From NCBI GenBank assembly GCA_940746715.1, contig CALNWN010000008.1, positions 124,001 through 188,000 on the forward strand: 64,000 bases of DNA. The letters are read 5' to 3'. Origin of the DNA: an uncultured Paraburkholderia sp. GTDB lineage: Bacteria > Pseudomonadota > Gammaproteobacteria > Burkholderiales > Burkholderiaceae. The first letter of the stretch is position 1; every line of letters starts with the position of its first letter. A program made the position numbers and the translations under genes. Shown here one piece after another: positions 9,543-19,124 of this stretch. The notes under the pieces were generated by a model, which had not been told where the DNA came from, made no database searches, and saw only the letters and a list, made by a program, of their open reading frames with translations.

Positions 9543-9770
9543 ATGGCAGGAGATAATTCTTTCAAGCCGGGCGAAATCGTCAGGACATCCGGTATCTATT
9601 CAGTTGTTAAGGACGACGGGAAAGACACCTTCGAAGTGACCTGCGTGGAGGGAGAACACTTTCCGCCGACGCGCAGCGGCAAAGGTGCGCACTTCGAGCT
9701 CAAATACGCGGCCACCCACGCGCACCGTCACGGCGAGCTGAAAGGCAGTGAAGCCAGACAGCCCGTTTGA
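9543..9770 (+). CDS. Small conserved protein of unknown function (75 residues)
   Basis: The peptide starts MAGDNSFKPGEIVRTSGIYS at ATG 9543 and has the pattern of a small YjzC-like family: KPGE near the start, a central EVTCVEGEHFPPTRSGKG, and a His-rich tail. In relatives the FPP is often followed by paired cysteines; here they are absent. No signal or membrane segment. The bases before it (9418-9542) hold a short GTGTGA-type repeat at 9432-9451 and no gene. Function unknown. Confidence 0.6.
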   Translation: MAGDNSFKPGEIVRTSGIYSVVKDDGKDTFEVTCVEGEHFPPTRSGKGAHFELKYAATHAHRHGELKGSEARQPV

Positions 9771-9794
9771 TCAGAACAACTGAACTGCCGCGCC

Positions 9795-10340
9795 TTGCTC
9801 CGGCGAGGAGCCGAGAACGGTGCCGAAGACACTTCCGCCACGCCTTTCGTGCTCGCCGAACGGGCGATCATCGGTCTGTATGACGGAGGCGTGCTCTCGC
9901 CCGCCGTCCTCGAACGGCTTCTCGCCGTGTTCGCCACGGCGAATCCCGACTGGGACACGGAGCCGACCGAACGCACCGTCGACGGACGGTCGCTTCATGA
10001 AGTCGTCGCCCTGACCATGTTGCCTGGCGAATCGCTGCGCACGGCGCGCAAGTCGTTTGCGTCCGTCATAGAGCATATCGCCGGCCCAGCTAAAACAACC
10101 GGGGCAAGCCGCAAATCGAGCGAAGTCGAAGATGAGGAAGACGAAGAGCCGCCCGCCGAAGACGACGACAGCGCCGAACTGGCGAGGCAATTGTCCGGCG
10201 GCAAGCAAGGTAAGTCGGCCAGGCGCCGAAGCAGCGCCGCAAAGACAAAAGACGCCGGCACGTCCGCGCAAAAACCCGCTCGATCAGCCGCGTTCAATCC
10301 GCTAGTCAACGCGGCGGCCCCGCGCAAGAGCAGGAGCTGA
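9795..10340 (+). CDS. Uncharacterised acidic/basic-tailed protein
   Basis: I do not recognise the function. The open frame reads ATPFVLAERAIIGLYDGGVL, then VLERLLAVFATANPDWDTEP and LHEVVALTMLPGESLRTARK. A low-complexity acidic run (EVEDEEDEEPPAEDDDSAEL) and a Lys/Arg/Ser/Ala tail follow. The only starts in frame are TTG 9795, CTG 9780 or an internal GTG at about 9849, and a TGA lies just upstream at 9768. The true N-terminus is therefore uncertain and may have been lost. The tail suggests nucleic-acid or protein contact, which is only a guess. It precedes a hemerythrin gene on the same strand. Confidence 0.5.
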   Translation: MLRRGAENGAEDTSATPFVLAERAIIGLYDGGVLSPAVLERLLAVFATANPDWDTEPTERTVDGRSLHEVVALTMLPGESLRTARKSFASVIEHIAGPAKTTGASRKSSEVEDEEDEEPPAEDDDSAELARQLSGGKQGKSARRRSSAAKTKDAGTSAQKPARSAAFNPLVNAAAPRKSRS

Positions 10341-10421
10341 GCCGCCTGCGAACGGGCACGCTGTTTGCGGTGCCTCTCTCAGACGTGCCGCCGCGCGGCG
10401 GCGTTCAACATGGAGAGAGAC

Positions 10422-10934
10422 ATGCCAGAAAAACAACCGACCCCTAACACCGACGATGCACTCGAACTGCTTACGGCGGATCATCGCGCGGTCGAACGGC
10501 TTTTCACCGCATTCAAGGAAGCCAGGGAGGACGACCTCGAAGCCAAGGCCACCCTCGCGCAACGCGCCTGCGAAGAACTGACCATTCACACCATCATCGA
10601 AGAAGAACTGCTTTATCCCGCCGCAAGCGAAGCGCTTCCTTCAAGCGATGTGGTCGACGTGGAAGAAGCCTACGTCGAGCACTTTCTCGTGAAAACGCTG
10701 ATCAGCAAATTCGAAACGCTGAAGGCGGGCGACAAGGGTTTTGACGCGACCTTCAAGGTCATGAGCGAGATGGTGCAACATCACGTCGAGGAAGAAGAGA
10801 GCGAGCTTTTCCCTGAATTGCGCAAAGCCAATTTGGACTCAAAGGCGCTTGGGCAGAAAATCGCCAAGCGCAAGACGGAACTGCAAAGCAAACTGGATCA
10901 GGTGGGAAGCCGCGCTGTCGGCGACAAAACCTGA
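10422..10934 (+). CDS. Hemerythrin HHE cation-binding domain protein
   Basis: A 170-residue intact protein starts at ATG 10422, behind GGAGAGAGAC; an in-frame ATG at 10410 is less well placed. The HHE pattern is clear: ADHRAVERLF (His21), HTIIEEELLYP (His56, Glu60), AYVEHFLVKTL and HHVEEEESELFPEL, with a lysine-rich end. These residues bind a di-iron centre in a four-helix bundle. Such soluble proteins in Proteobacteria are linked to oxygen or nitrosative stress, but the ligand here is unknown. Its neighbours, a YciE-like protein and a manganese catalase, support a stress role. A hairpin terminator follows. Confidence 0.85.
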   Translation: MPEKQPTPNTDDALELLTADHRAVERLFTAFKEAREDDLEAKATLAQRACEELTIHTIIEEELLYPAASEALPSSDVVDVEEAYVEHFLVKTLISKFETLKAGDKGFDATFKVMSEMVQHHVEEEESELFPELRKANLDSKALGQKIAKRKTELQSKLDQVGSRAVGDKT

Positions 10935-10995
10935 CGCCTCTTCGGGCTGCAGGCCCTCGCGCAAGGCGTGGCCCGCTCAAATAACCGCATGGATA

Positions 10996-11023
10996 CCCGC
11001 CCTCAGACGGGGCGGGATTCTTA
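10996..11023. terminator. Intrinsic terminator between convergent genes
   Basis: Perfect 7-bp stem CCCGCCC/GGGCGGG with a seven-base loop, followed by ATTCTTAT. It lies between the stops of the hemerythrin gene (+) and the DUF892 gene (-). Confidence 0.75.
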
Positions 11024-11049
11024 TATCAACACGTCAGCATCCGGTCCAC

Positions 11050-11550
11050 TTACTTCTGCTGTTTCGCCTTTTCGTTGCCGGCGCGTTCGGCAAATTCGGT
11101 GAGCTTCAGATCCGTTGCCTTTTCTTCTTCGAGCGTTTCCTTCAGCAGATTCACGGCTTCGGTAAAGCCCAGTTGCTTGCCGATTGCGCAGAGGCTGCCA
11201 TACGCCGCGATCTCGTAGTGCTCGACCTTTTGCGCGGCGGCGACGAGACCCGCATCGAGTACCGGGCCTTTTTCCATTTCGTCGATGAGTTCCTGCCCTT
11301 CTTCGATCAGGCCTTCCATCGCGACGCACTTCATTCTTTTCAACCTCACGCCACTCGTTTCTACAACCTTATCGATTCTTTCGACCTGTCCCTGCGTTTC
11401 CTCCAGGTGAACCTTGAATGCCTCGCTCAGTTGCGGATCGGACGCGGCACGCGAGAGCTTCGCCAATGCTTTGGTCAATTGCTTTTCCGCGCTGTAGATA
11501 TCCGACAGCATGTGAACGAACAGATCGTCGATAGTCTTTCGCTGTGTCAT
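11050..11550 (-). CDS. YciE/YciF-like ferritin-like protein (DUF892)
   Basis: The frame runs upstream to 11721, but the family start MTQRKTIDDLFVHMLSDIYS is at ATG 11550 with GGGAGTTGC just before it, giving 166 residues. DUF892 proteins are four-helix bundles related to ferritin with a di-metal site; here SAEKQLTKAL, LEETQGQVERIDKVVE, KVEHYEIAAYGSLCAIGKQL and LLKETLEEEKATDLKL supply the expected Glu/His. They are stress-induced proteins of unknown biochemical role. The gene is divergent from the manganese catalase, a common pairing, and is intact. Confidence 0.85.
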   Translation of the reverse strand: MTQRKTIDDLFVHMLSDIYSAEKQLTKALAKLSRAASDPQLSEAFKVHLEETQGQVERIDKVVETSGVRLKRMKCVAMEGLIEEGQELIDEMEKGPVLDAGLVAAAQKVEHYEIAAYGSLCAIGKQLGFTEAVNLLKETLEEEKATDLKLTEFAERAGNEKAKQQK

Positions 11551-11720
11551 ATGCAACTCCCAAAGGTGGTGGTCAGGAGCCCTGCATCGCGCAACGGATG
11601 TGCCCGCCAAAACCGGCACATGCCTCGCAGATCGTAGCGCTTCCCATTCCCACCGGGTACGGCGCATGCGCGACAGCCGTGCAGTCCGAAGTTTTCCAAC
11701 CATACTCAACGGAGAAGCCA

Positions 11721-12332
11721 ATGTTCGTTCACAACAAGCGACTTCAATATACTGTGCGTGTCGCGGCGCCCAATCCGGGCCTTGCCAATTTGATGCTCGA
11801 GCAATTCGGCGGGCCGCAGGGCGAGCTGGCGGCCGCGTGCCGGTACTTCACTCAGGCCGTTGCCGAAGGCGAGCCGACCGCCGACGTGCGCTCGAATATC
11901 GCGGCCGAAGCACGCGCCAAGATCGTCTATGAACGCCTGCTGAACCTGACCGACGACCCCGGCATCAAGGAAGCACTCGGCTTTCTGATGACGCGCGAAA
12001 TCGCGCATCAGAAGTCGTTCGAAAAAGCACTGCATTCCATCCAGCCGAACTTCCCGCAGGGCAAACTGCCGGGCGTTCCAGAATTTACCAATGTGTACTA
12101 CAACATGTCGGCCGGCGAAGGCGATGCGCGCGGCCCATGGAACGAAGGGCCGGAATGGGAGTTTGTGGAAGCGCCGCAACCAGCGGTGGACGGCGGCGAC
12201 GGTCTGCCATCCGTCAACGTGACGCAGGCGGATGTCGAAGTACTCGGCGCGCTGGCTTCTCGCACTGCATCCAACACTACGACGGATCCCGTGACGGGGG
12301 CGGATCTCGGCTCGGGCAAGCAACCGGGCTAA
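11721..12332 (+). CDS. Manganese catalase with internal in-frame deletion
   Basis: ATG 11721 starts MFVHNKRLQYTVRVAAPNPG, the hallmark of di-manganese catalases (KatN type), which split H2O2. The frame is intact for 203 residues, but family members have about 280-300. After GELAAACRYFTQAVAE the sequence jumps to GEPTADVRSNIAAEARAKIV, so about 85 residues are absent. The missing part normally includes a Glu-x-x-His pair that binds manganese. The remaining ligand candidates are GEL, EARAK and REIAHQKSFE. The C-terminus with NVYYNMSAGEGDARGPWNEG is normal. As written the enzyme should not build its metal site. The deletion may be real or an assembly collapse. Confidence 0.85.
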   Translation: MFVHNKRLQYTVRVAAPNPGLANLMLEQFGGPQGELAAACRYFTQAVAEGEPTADVRSNIAAEARAKIVYERLLNLTDDPGIKEALGFLMTREIAHQKSFEKALHSIQPNFPQGKLPGVPEFTNVYYNMSAGEGDARGPWNEGPEWEFVEAPQPAVDGGDGLPSVNVTQADVEVLGALASRTASNTTTDPVTGADLGSGKQPG

Positions 12333-12372
12333 CTTCTCATCTGCTGCTTGTCGGAACTTCGCTTATAAAGAT

Positions 12373-12401
12373 TGCCGCGGAGCGTGTTGCGCTCCGCGGC
12401 A
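12373..12401. terminator. Strong hairpin between convergent genes
   Basis: An 11-bp perfect stem TGCCGCGGAGC/GCTCCGCGGCA, extendable by one G-C pair, with a five-base loop lies just after the manganese catalase stop and before the end of the reverse decarboxylase-like gene. It has no clear T-run, so termination is inferred from stem strength and position. Confidence 0.6.
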
Positions 12402-12457
12402 TCTGAGCGTCGGGCGCGCCCTTTTGTGAAAGGGAAACCAGGCAGCTTCAGGCCGCG

Positions 12458-13696
12458 CTACCTCGCCGTCGCGACATGCGTTTTCACCTTGATTGCCGGC
12501 GCATTGTCGAATGGGGGCCGCGGAACGAAACTGCGGACCACGCCGGGTTCAAATACGAGGCAGCAGGTCGAGCCGCCGTACTGGAAGTAGCCAATTTCGT
12601 CGCCCTTTGCGACGCGTTGCCCCGGCAGCGCTTCAACGATGCACGACGACACATCGGCCATGCCGACAAACACGCAGCCGACCTGCCCGACAGCGGGATC
12701 GTCGCTTTCGATCACGATCACCGCGCGCCGCAAGCGCGGTGATGTAGCCCTGCGAGTCATTGAGACCGCCGGGGTCGCGGCCTTCCGCATCGGTATCGGA
12801 ATAGTAGGTGCCGTCCAGTGCGTAGGCTTTTTTGATGACACCGTTTACGGACGCATGCCAGCGGTGATAATCGAATGCACTCAGATAGCACTGGTAAATG
12901 GAACCGCCGACAAAGCGCTGCGCGACTTCCCGCTGGCTCGCTGAAAACATGTCGAGCAGCGAATAGGGCTGTGCCTTGATCCAGAAGCTGTCGGTCAATT
13001 TGACGTCTGCCTGGATGTTGTACGGAGCCGCCTCACAGGCGCTCACGATGATCTTGTCGTTATCCGGCTGATCCACCGGCCGCGCGCCCTCACGAAAACG
13101 GCGCGTAAAAAAGTCGTTCCATGAAAAAGAAAGCCCCAGTAGGGTTTGTCCGGCTCGCACACGAACTGCGAGAAGCCGATCTTCTTGTCCGCCTCGGGTG
13201 AAAGCCAGCCGTTCGGCGACGAGGTATTCAGATGTTCGCGCGAATGCGGCCCGCTCAGAAACGCACACCAGCAATTCAGCACCTGCTTGATCCGCTGATT
13301 GAATGCGGCGTCGCGAAAGAGCGCATAGCCGGAGGGCATGCACATCGGCCAGTCGAGCACCGCATTCAACGGGCAGTGGATCAGACTCGTTTCGCTGAAC
13401 GGCGGCGCGTAGGTCATCAGATAGTCGATGATGTCCATCAACTCGTCTATCGACGAATAGCCGAGTACATAGCCTTCGTCGCGCGCCTGGTTGATGGCCC
13501 GCGTCATATTCATGCGCAGCACGGGATCGCCGTCCAGCAGCGCGGCGAGTTGCTCCACCGCTGCCGTGCGCGGCGCGTGCGCCTCGCGGGCGCGCGCTTT
13601 TTCCGCGAGGTCGGTGCGGTATCGCGCGAGATGTTCTTCGCTGTTCGGCAGCCAGCCACCTAGCCGGCGCCGTTCGGCCGCTTCCTTGTCTGTCAT
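12458..13696 (-). pseudogene. Phosphatidylserine decarboxylase-like protein, two frameshifts
   Basis: Three reverse frames join to about 412 residues. ATG 13696 starts MTDKEAAERRRLGGWLPNSE with an N-terminal accessory domain (EQLAALLDGDPVLRMNMTRA, SIDELMDIIDYLMTYAPPFS). A shift at about 13134 leads to the catalytic region SFSWNDFFTRRFREGARPV, then YLSAFDYHRWHASVNGVI. A second shift at about 12735 leads to YFQYGGSTCCLVFEPGVV. The GGST motif corresponds to the self-cleaving site that makes the pyruvoyl group in Psd enzymes. This larger family with an extra N-terminal domain is distinct from the housekeeping psd, and its substrate is uncertain. It lies 85 bp downstream of the flavodoxin-type reductase, probably in one operon. 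Confidence 0.72.
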
Positions 13697-13781
13697 GCTT
13701 GTCCTTCACTCTTGCGTTCAAACGTTAATGAAAAACCACGGCGGTTCCTCGACGAGGATGGCGCCGCAGTGCGGCAATCGA

Positions 13782-14889
13782 CTATTTCGCACGCGGCGTG
13801 TGCAATGCGTCGCCTGGCTGCTTGTGGCCGCTGCGGATCTGATCGACGCATTCAGCAACCGCCTCGGCCACGTTCACGACCTCCTGCTGCATGTCCTCGT
13901 CGCGGTCGAGCGCCGCATGGCTCGTCGCGTAGGGCTCGTAATAGCCGATAAAGCGATCGAGCTGCGACTTCTGACCGGACTCGATCAACCCCATCCAGCC
14001 GAGCCAGTCGGCGAGCGCGCGGCGCGATCCTTCAATCCCTGCCACGTCGCCGTGTACTACCTACCACGCCATAGGCTCGGCCCGCGAGGTGCTTGGGATA
14101 GTCCCAGCTGGCCAGTTCGATCCTTTTCGCCTCCTCAGGCGTCTTGCCGTGCGTGGATGTGGGATCGGGATTGCCGCCATCCGCGCAAACGAGACGATCC
14201 ATCAGCAGTTTCAGCGGGCTCGTCACCTGATACCAGTAGACCGGCGTGATGAAAATCACGCCGTGCGCGGCCGCAAAGCGCTCATAGATCTCGTTCATCC
14301 AGTCGTTGACGAGACCGAGCGAATGATTCGGATAGCAGCTGCATGGCCAGTGGCAAAGCGGCATCGCGGTCGAAACACATCCCTTGCACGGGTGGATATG
14401 CAAATCGCGGTCGGAATTCAGGCGTGACAGATCGAGCAAGTCGACGTCGAAAGCACGCCGCTCCAACGCGCCTTGCGCGATCTTCGCGAGCCGGTAGCTT
14501 TTCGACATTTCGCTGGGACACGTATAGTCGTTTCGCGACGACGCATTCACGATCAGCACGCGCGAACGGGTAGCCGGGTCGCGCTGGCGGGTCTGCGCGG
14601 CCTTGATGCGCTCGCTCGCCGCGCGCCATTCGACCGACAGATCGTAATCGGGGTCTACATAGCCCGCGCCGGCTTTCGCCGTGATGGGCGCTTTACGCGA
14701 ATGCGAATAGGCGTCCCACGCAATGGCTTCGAGCCTCGCGAGCGCCTCGTCTTCCGCGCGAAATGCCGGATCGTAGAAGCGCGCCATGAAACGCTCGCGA
14801 AACACTTCACGCGGAAGTCGCTCTGTGACCTGCCCTCTGCGGACTTCGACGGGCATGGCGGCTATGGACGGCTTCTTCGCTTCGCTCAC
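13782..14889 (-). pseudogene. NADPH-dependent FMN reductase / flavodoxin-like oxidoreductase, 4-bp duplication
   Basis: The frame from ATG 14889 (MSEAKKPSIAAMPVEVRRGQ) has an N-terminal extension of about 115 residues with MARFYDPAFRAEDEALARLE. A flavodoxin fold follows: RVLIVNASSRNDYTCPSEMS (phosphate-binding loop), HIHPCKGCVSTAMPLCHWPC and VIFITPVYWYQVTSPLKLLMD (flavin contact). At 14058-14065 the four bases TACC occur twice, shifting the frame; the tail VAGIEGSRRALADWLGWMGL is read in the next frame to 13782. Without the extra four bases the protein is about 367 residues. It probably reduces flavin or quinone-like substrates with NAD(P)H. Confidence 0.7.
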
Positions 14890-15028
14890 GAGATGTCACG
14901 CGTAAAACAGTATGGCCTTCGGCAAGCAAGGCGCATTCCTTGAGGCATGAGAAGGTGCTGCAGACAGCCAGGTCCGTCTCTTGCTCAGGACGCGATTTGC
15001 CCTTCCTCAAAAGCAAATCCCTCACGAA

Positions 15029-15650
15029 ATGATGCAATCACACGCGCGCCTGCTCGTCGTTTCTCCGCACCTCGACGATGCAGTATTGAGTTGCGGGCTG
15101 CTACTCACCGCTAATCCGTCCGCGATTGTGTGCACGGTTTTCACGGCAGCGCCACGCGAAAATATGTCCACCGACTGGGATCGCCAGTCGGGCTTCAGGG
15201 ACGCGTTCGAAGCCATGCGAGCCCGCCAGCAGGAGGACGCTGAAGTGCTTCAAATGCTCCACGCGCAGCCCATTCATCTGCCCTTTCGCGACGCGCAGTA
15301 CCGCGACACACCTTCGCTTGATGCATTGACCGAAGCACTTCGCCGCACGCTCGAGGCGCACATGCCCGACAAGGTGCTGTTCCCGCTCGGCCTCTTTCAT
15401 TCAGATCACACGCTCGTATCGGATATGTGCCGTACAGAAGAATGGAACAGGCCGTTCCAAAACGCATTGAAGAACTGAGGAATCGCGGCTACGTGCTGTC
15501 ACCCGCAAATGATCTGCCCGCCACCACGCGCGAATCCGCTTCGCATGAACAGATGAAACGCGAAGCCATAGCCGCCTCGCGAGCCAGTTGCGCGCATTCG
15601 GTCCGGGCGCCGAAACCACGCTGTATTCGCCGGAAAAGTACTGCAGCTAA
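15029..15650 (+). pseudogene. PIG-L family N-acetylglucosaminyl deacetylase, deletion and frameshift
   Basis: ATG 15029 or 15032 starts MMQSHARLLVVSPHLDDAVL; PHLDDAVLSCG is the zinc-binding and catalytic motif of PIG-L/LmbE deacetylases, and LFPLGLFHSDHTLVSD gives the second His/Asp cluster. These enzymes remove acetyl groups from GlcNAc-containing glycans or thiols. After SDMC the text jumps to YRRMEQAVPKRIEELRNRGY in another frame, with about 25-30 residues missing. A further shift near 15575 gives QLRAFGPGAETTLYSPEKYC and the stop at 15650. It sits just before a family 2 glycosyltransferase on the same strand, which suggests glycan modification. The bases after the stop (15651-15772) carry a short repeat AGCGCGGACC and no gene. 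Confidence 0.72.
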
Positions 15651-15772
15651 TGGACCACTAAGCGCGGACCACCGAGCGCGGACCCGCGAGCGTAACGTGA
15701 AGCCAGTTGAAAGCGAACGGCACATCGTTTGCTTAACCCGGGCATCGTCTCATTGAGAACAAATAACACAGC

Positions 15773-16710
15773 ATGGAAAAAAACCGCTGTCCCGGCGCAT
15801 TTCGGTCGTCGTTCTGACACACAACCGCGCCGACGAGCTTGTGGCCACTCTCGAGCGCTTACTCGCCCTTCCGGAAAACCCGCCCATTTTCGTGGCTGAT
15901 AAAGGCTCGAACGACAACACCGTCGCGCTGGTGAAGACGCTTTTTCCGACCGTATGCATCGTCGAATGCGCGGCGAATCTCGGCGCGGCGGGACACAATC
16001 GCGCCGCGGCCTGCGTCGGCACCGACTACGTCGCCTTCGACGACACCTGGTGGGAACCGGGCTCACTCGAACGCGCGGTGCAGTTGCTAGATGCATGGCC
16101 CAATGTCGGCATATTGAGCGGGCGTGTCGTGGTCGGCGAAGACAAGGTCACCGACCCGATGTGCTCGGTGATGCGCGCGAGCCCACTGGGCAGCGACGGA
16201 CTGCCGGGCCCCGCGCTGATCGGCTACATGGCGGGCGCGTGCGTGTTTCGCACGGCCCTGTTCCGCGAGTTGGGCGGCTACGAGCCGCGGCTATTCATCG
16301 GCGGTGAAGAAGAGCTGGTTGCGCTCGACGTGCTCGCCTCCGGGCACGCCATTGTCTATTGCGATCAATTGACCGTGCATCATCACCCTTCGCCGTCGCG
16401 CGACAGCGCATTGCGGCGCCGCACGCTCGCACGAAACGCGGCGTGGATCGCGTGGCTGCGTCTGCCCTGGCCCGAGGCGTGCCGCGCCACGGCGCCGGCA
16501 CTCGCCACCTTCTCACGTGAAGGCACGCTGGCCCGCGACGGCCTCCCGCTCCTGCGCGGCCTTGGATGGGCATGGAGAAACCGCAAGCCTGTGCCGCCTC
16601 ATGTGCTGAATCTGCGCGAACGGGTGAGAACCGGCGAACGGCAGATGGCGGCGCCCGCACCGGGTGCTCGTGCAGAACCGGCAGTGAGCAAAGCGGACGC
16701 GCGTACCTGA
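15773..16710 (+). CDS. Family 2 glycosyltransferase (homopolymer frameshift at start)
   Basis: The body reads ISVVVLTHNRADELVATLER, then a GT-A fold (FVADKGSNDNTV, NLGAAGHNRAAACVGTDYVAFDD, GALIGYMAGACVFRT-like acceptor region, GGEEELVALDVLASG). The in-frame region opens before 15841. The likely start ATG 15773 is out of frame because the A-run at 15777-15783 has seven A where eight would give MEKKPLSRRISVVVLTHNR. Repaired length is about 313 residues. It transfers a sugar from a nucleotide donor; the acceptor is unknown. It lies beside the PIG-L gene and converges on the ABC exporter. Confidence 0.72.
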
Positions 16711-16739
16711 ACCGCCGTAACCCTCTGCGCGCGATGCGC

Positions 16740-19124
16740 CTACTGCACATGCATTACACGCCGGTGCGCGCAGACGCCATCGCAAGACTCGAGCACGGCT
16801 TCGAGCGCGTCGAGCGCGTCTTCCTGATCGTCGATCGCCATCACGAAGAGGCCTTCGAGCGGCGCCGTGCCGTCGACGTCGGCGGCGGGCGCCGCAACTG
16901 CCGTGCTGGTCGAACCGGCGTCGGCCACGGGACGCAGCGGCAACATGGCCCATACGCGAGCCGGCCGTTGAGCGGCATCAGCGTGAAGCTGCCGCCGGCG
17001 GCGGAGAGCGCGTCTTCCATATAGCGCGCCGCTGCTTGCGACAATTCGGCGGGCTTCTCGCCCATGCCGAGCACGGTCACCCACACCTGATTGTTATGCC
17101 GCTCGACGCGCAATTCGATGCGCTGCCCCGGCTTCGCGTGCACGATCTCGTTGCGGCACAACTCGGCGATCAGCGGTTGCAGCACACTCGGGTCGCCGGT
17201 CACGCGCAGGTCGTTGTCGCTGATCTGCGGGTACAAGGTCACGCGTTGCGCCGCAATCTCGTCGTGCAATGCGTCGATGACACCCGCCGTCAGCGCCGCG
17301 AGACTGACCGACTGCGCCGTGAGCTTGCGCTGTGCGTGCTCCAACTCACCCTGCTGCCATTGCAGGGACCACATCTTCGCGTATACGCCTTCACGCGCGA
17401 GCAGTTCGCGATGCGTGCCCTGCTCGACCACGCGGCCATGTTCCATGACGAGAATCCAGTCGGCGTCGACCACCGTCGACAGACGATGCGCGATCACAAT
17501 CGACGTGCGGCCTTGCGCGAGACGCGTCAACTCCGTTTATATCGCACGCCCCGAGCGGGTGTCGAGCGCAGACGTCGCCTCGTCGAATACGATGATGCGC
17601 GGATCCTTCAGAATGGCGCGCGCAATCGCAATGCGCTGCCGCTCGCCGCCGGAAAGCCGCACGCCGCGCTCGCCGACGCACGTGTCGTAATGATCCGGCA
17701 ATCGTTCAATGAATTCGTCGAGCTGCGCCGCGCGCGCCGCCCGCACGACATCCGCGCGCGTGGCCGACGGCCGGCCATACGCGATGTTGTACGCGATGGT
17801 CTCGTTGAACAGCACCGTATCCTAGGCACGATGCCGATGGCTTCGCGCAGACTTCTTCTGCGTCACCTGCCCGATGTCCTGCCCGTCGATGCGAATGGTG
17901 CCGCTGCTCGGCTGATACAGGCGAAACAGCAGCTTCACGAGCGTCGACTTGCCGGATCCGCTGCCGCCGACTATCGCGAGCGTCTTGCCCGGATACGCAT
18001 GAAAATCGACGTCGCGCAGAATCTGCCGCGCCGGGTCGTAGCCGAAATCCACGTGCTCGAAAGAGATCTGCCCGGCGCTCACCATCAGCGGTTTCGCGTC
18101 TGGCTCGTCGATATCTTCGCCCACGCGCCCGCGCGCCGAGAGTATCTCGAACATGCGCTCGACGTTCACCATGGCGTCGTTGGTCTCGCGGAACACGAAG
18201 CCGAGCGTATTGAGCGGCATGCAGATCTGGATGATGTAGGCGTTCACCAGAATCAGATCGCCCACGGTCATGCTGCCCGCCACCACATGCTGCGCGGCCA
18301 GCAGCATGATCGCACCGATGCCGAACGCGATCACCGCGCTCTGTCCGACGTGCAACGCCGTCAGCGCACGCTGGTTCGCGGTTCTAGCATGCACCCACTT
18401 TTCCAGCACGGCTGAAAGGCGCTGCGTTTCCGTCTCTTCGGTGGCGAAGTATTTGACGGTGTCGTAATTGAGCAGGCTATCGACGAGCCGTCCGTCCGAC
18501 TGTGCCTCGAGCGCATTGACCGCGCGCTGGAACCCCACCCGCCGCCGTGTGAAGATGAACGTATACACCCCCATAGCAGACGAAGGTCGCGGCAATCGCG
18601 ATCATGAATTCGCGCGCGTAGTTGTGAACCATGATCGCGACAATGGTGGCGATCTCGAACGCGGTGGGCACGATCGTGAAGAGCGCGACGCCGAGCAGAA
18701 AGCCGATACCGTCGGCGCCTTTCTGCACATCGCGCACGATGGCGCCGGTCTCGCGCTTCGCATGAAAACGCGCACTCATGCGATGCAGATGCGCGAAAGA
18801 GCGCTCGGTAAATGCCGCGACCGTGCGCTGTGTGACGATGCTGAACACCACGTCGCGCGCTTCGTTCAAGGCATCGCCGAGAAAACGCAGCAACGCATAG
18901 GTCAGAACGAGAAACACGGGAAACAGCGCCTGCGCAACGGGGTGCCCCAATTCGTCGACCACGTGCTTGAGCACGAGGGGCATCAGCACGGTCGAGAGCT
19001 TGGCCGACACCATCAGCAGCAAGGCGGCGAGCGTCTGGTTGCGATAGCGCCAGACCGCGCGCATGAGGTCGGCGGCAATGCGGCGGGTCAACTGGGAACG
19101 GGGCAGCGTGGCGGGGTTCGGCAT
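16740..19124 (-). pseudogene. ABC exporter (ATM1/HlyB-like) with histidine-kinase-like C-terminal extension, disrupted
   Basis: From ATG 19124 (MPNPATLPRSQLTRRIAADL) six membrane segments precede a full ABC domain: Walker A GGSGSGKSTLVK, signature [12 protein letters not shown], Walker [13 protein letters not shown], and [10 protein letters not shown]. After the usual end ([20 protein letters not shown]) about 180 residues follow. [40 protein letters not shown] and [20 protein letters not shown] resemble a degenerate HATPase domain. [20 protein letters not shown] resembles the start of a receiver domain, cut off at 16740. Lesions: an extra G near 18580; a +1/-1 pair near 17853 and 17826; a TAA for CAA at 17537-17539; and a shift near 16955. 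As a half-transporter it would act as a homodimer. The substrate is unknown; the neighbouring glycan genes are suggestive only. Confidence 0.75.

Noticed and set aside
17036..18415. 459-codon forward frame opposite the ABC exporter
   Set aside because: Antisense shadow of conserved ABC transporter motifs.
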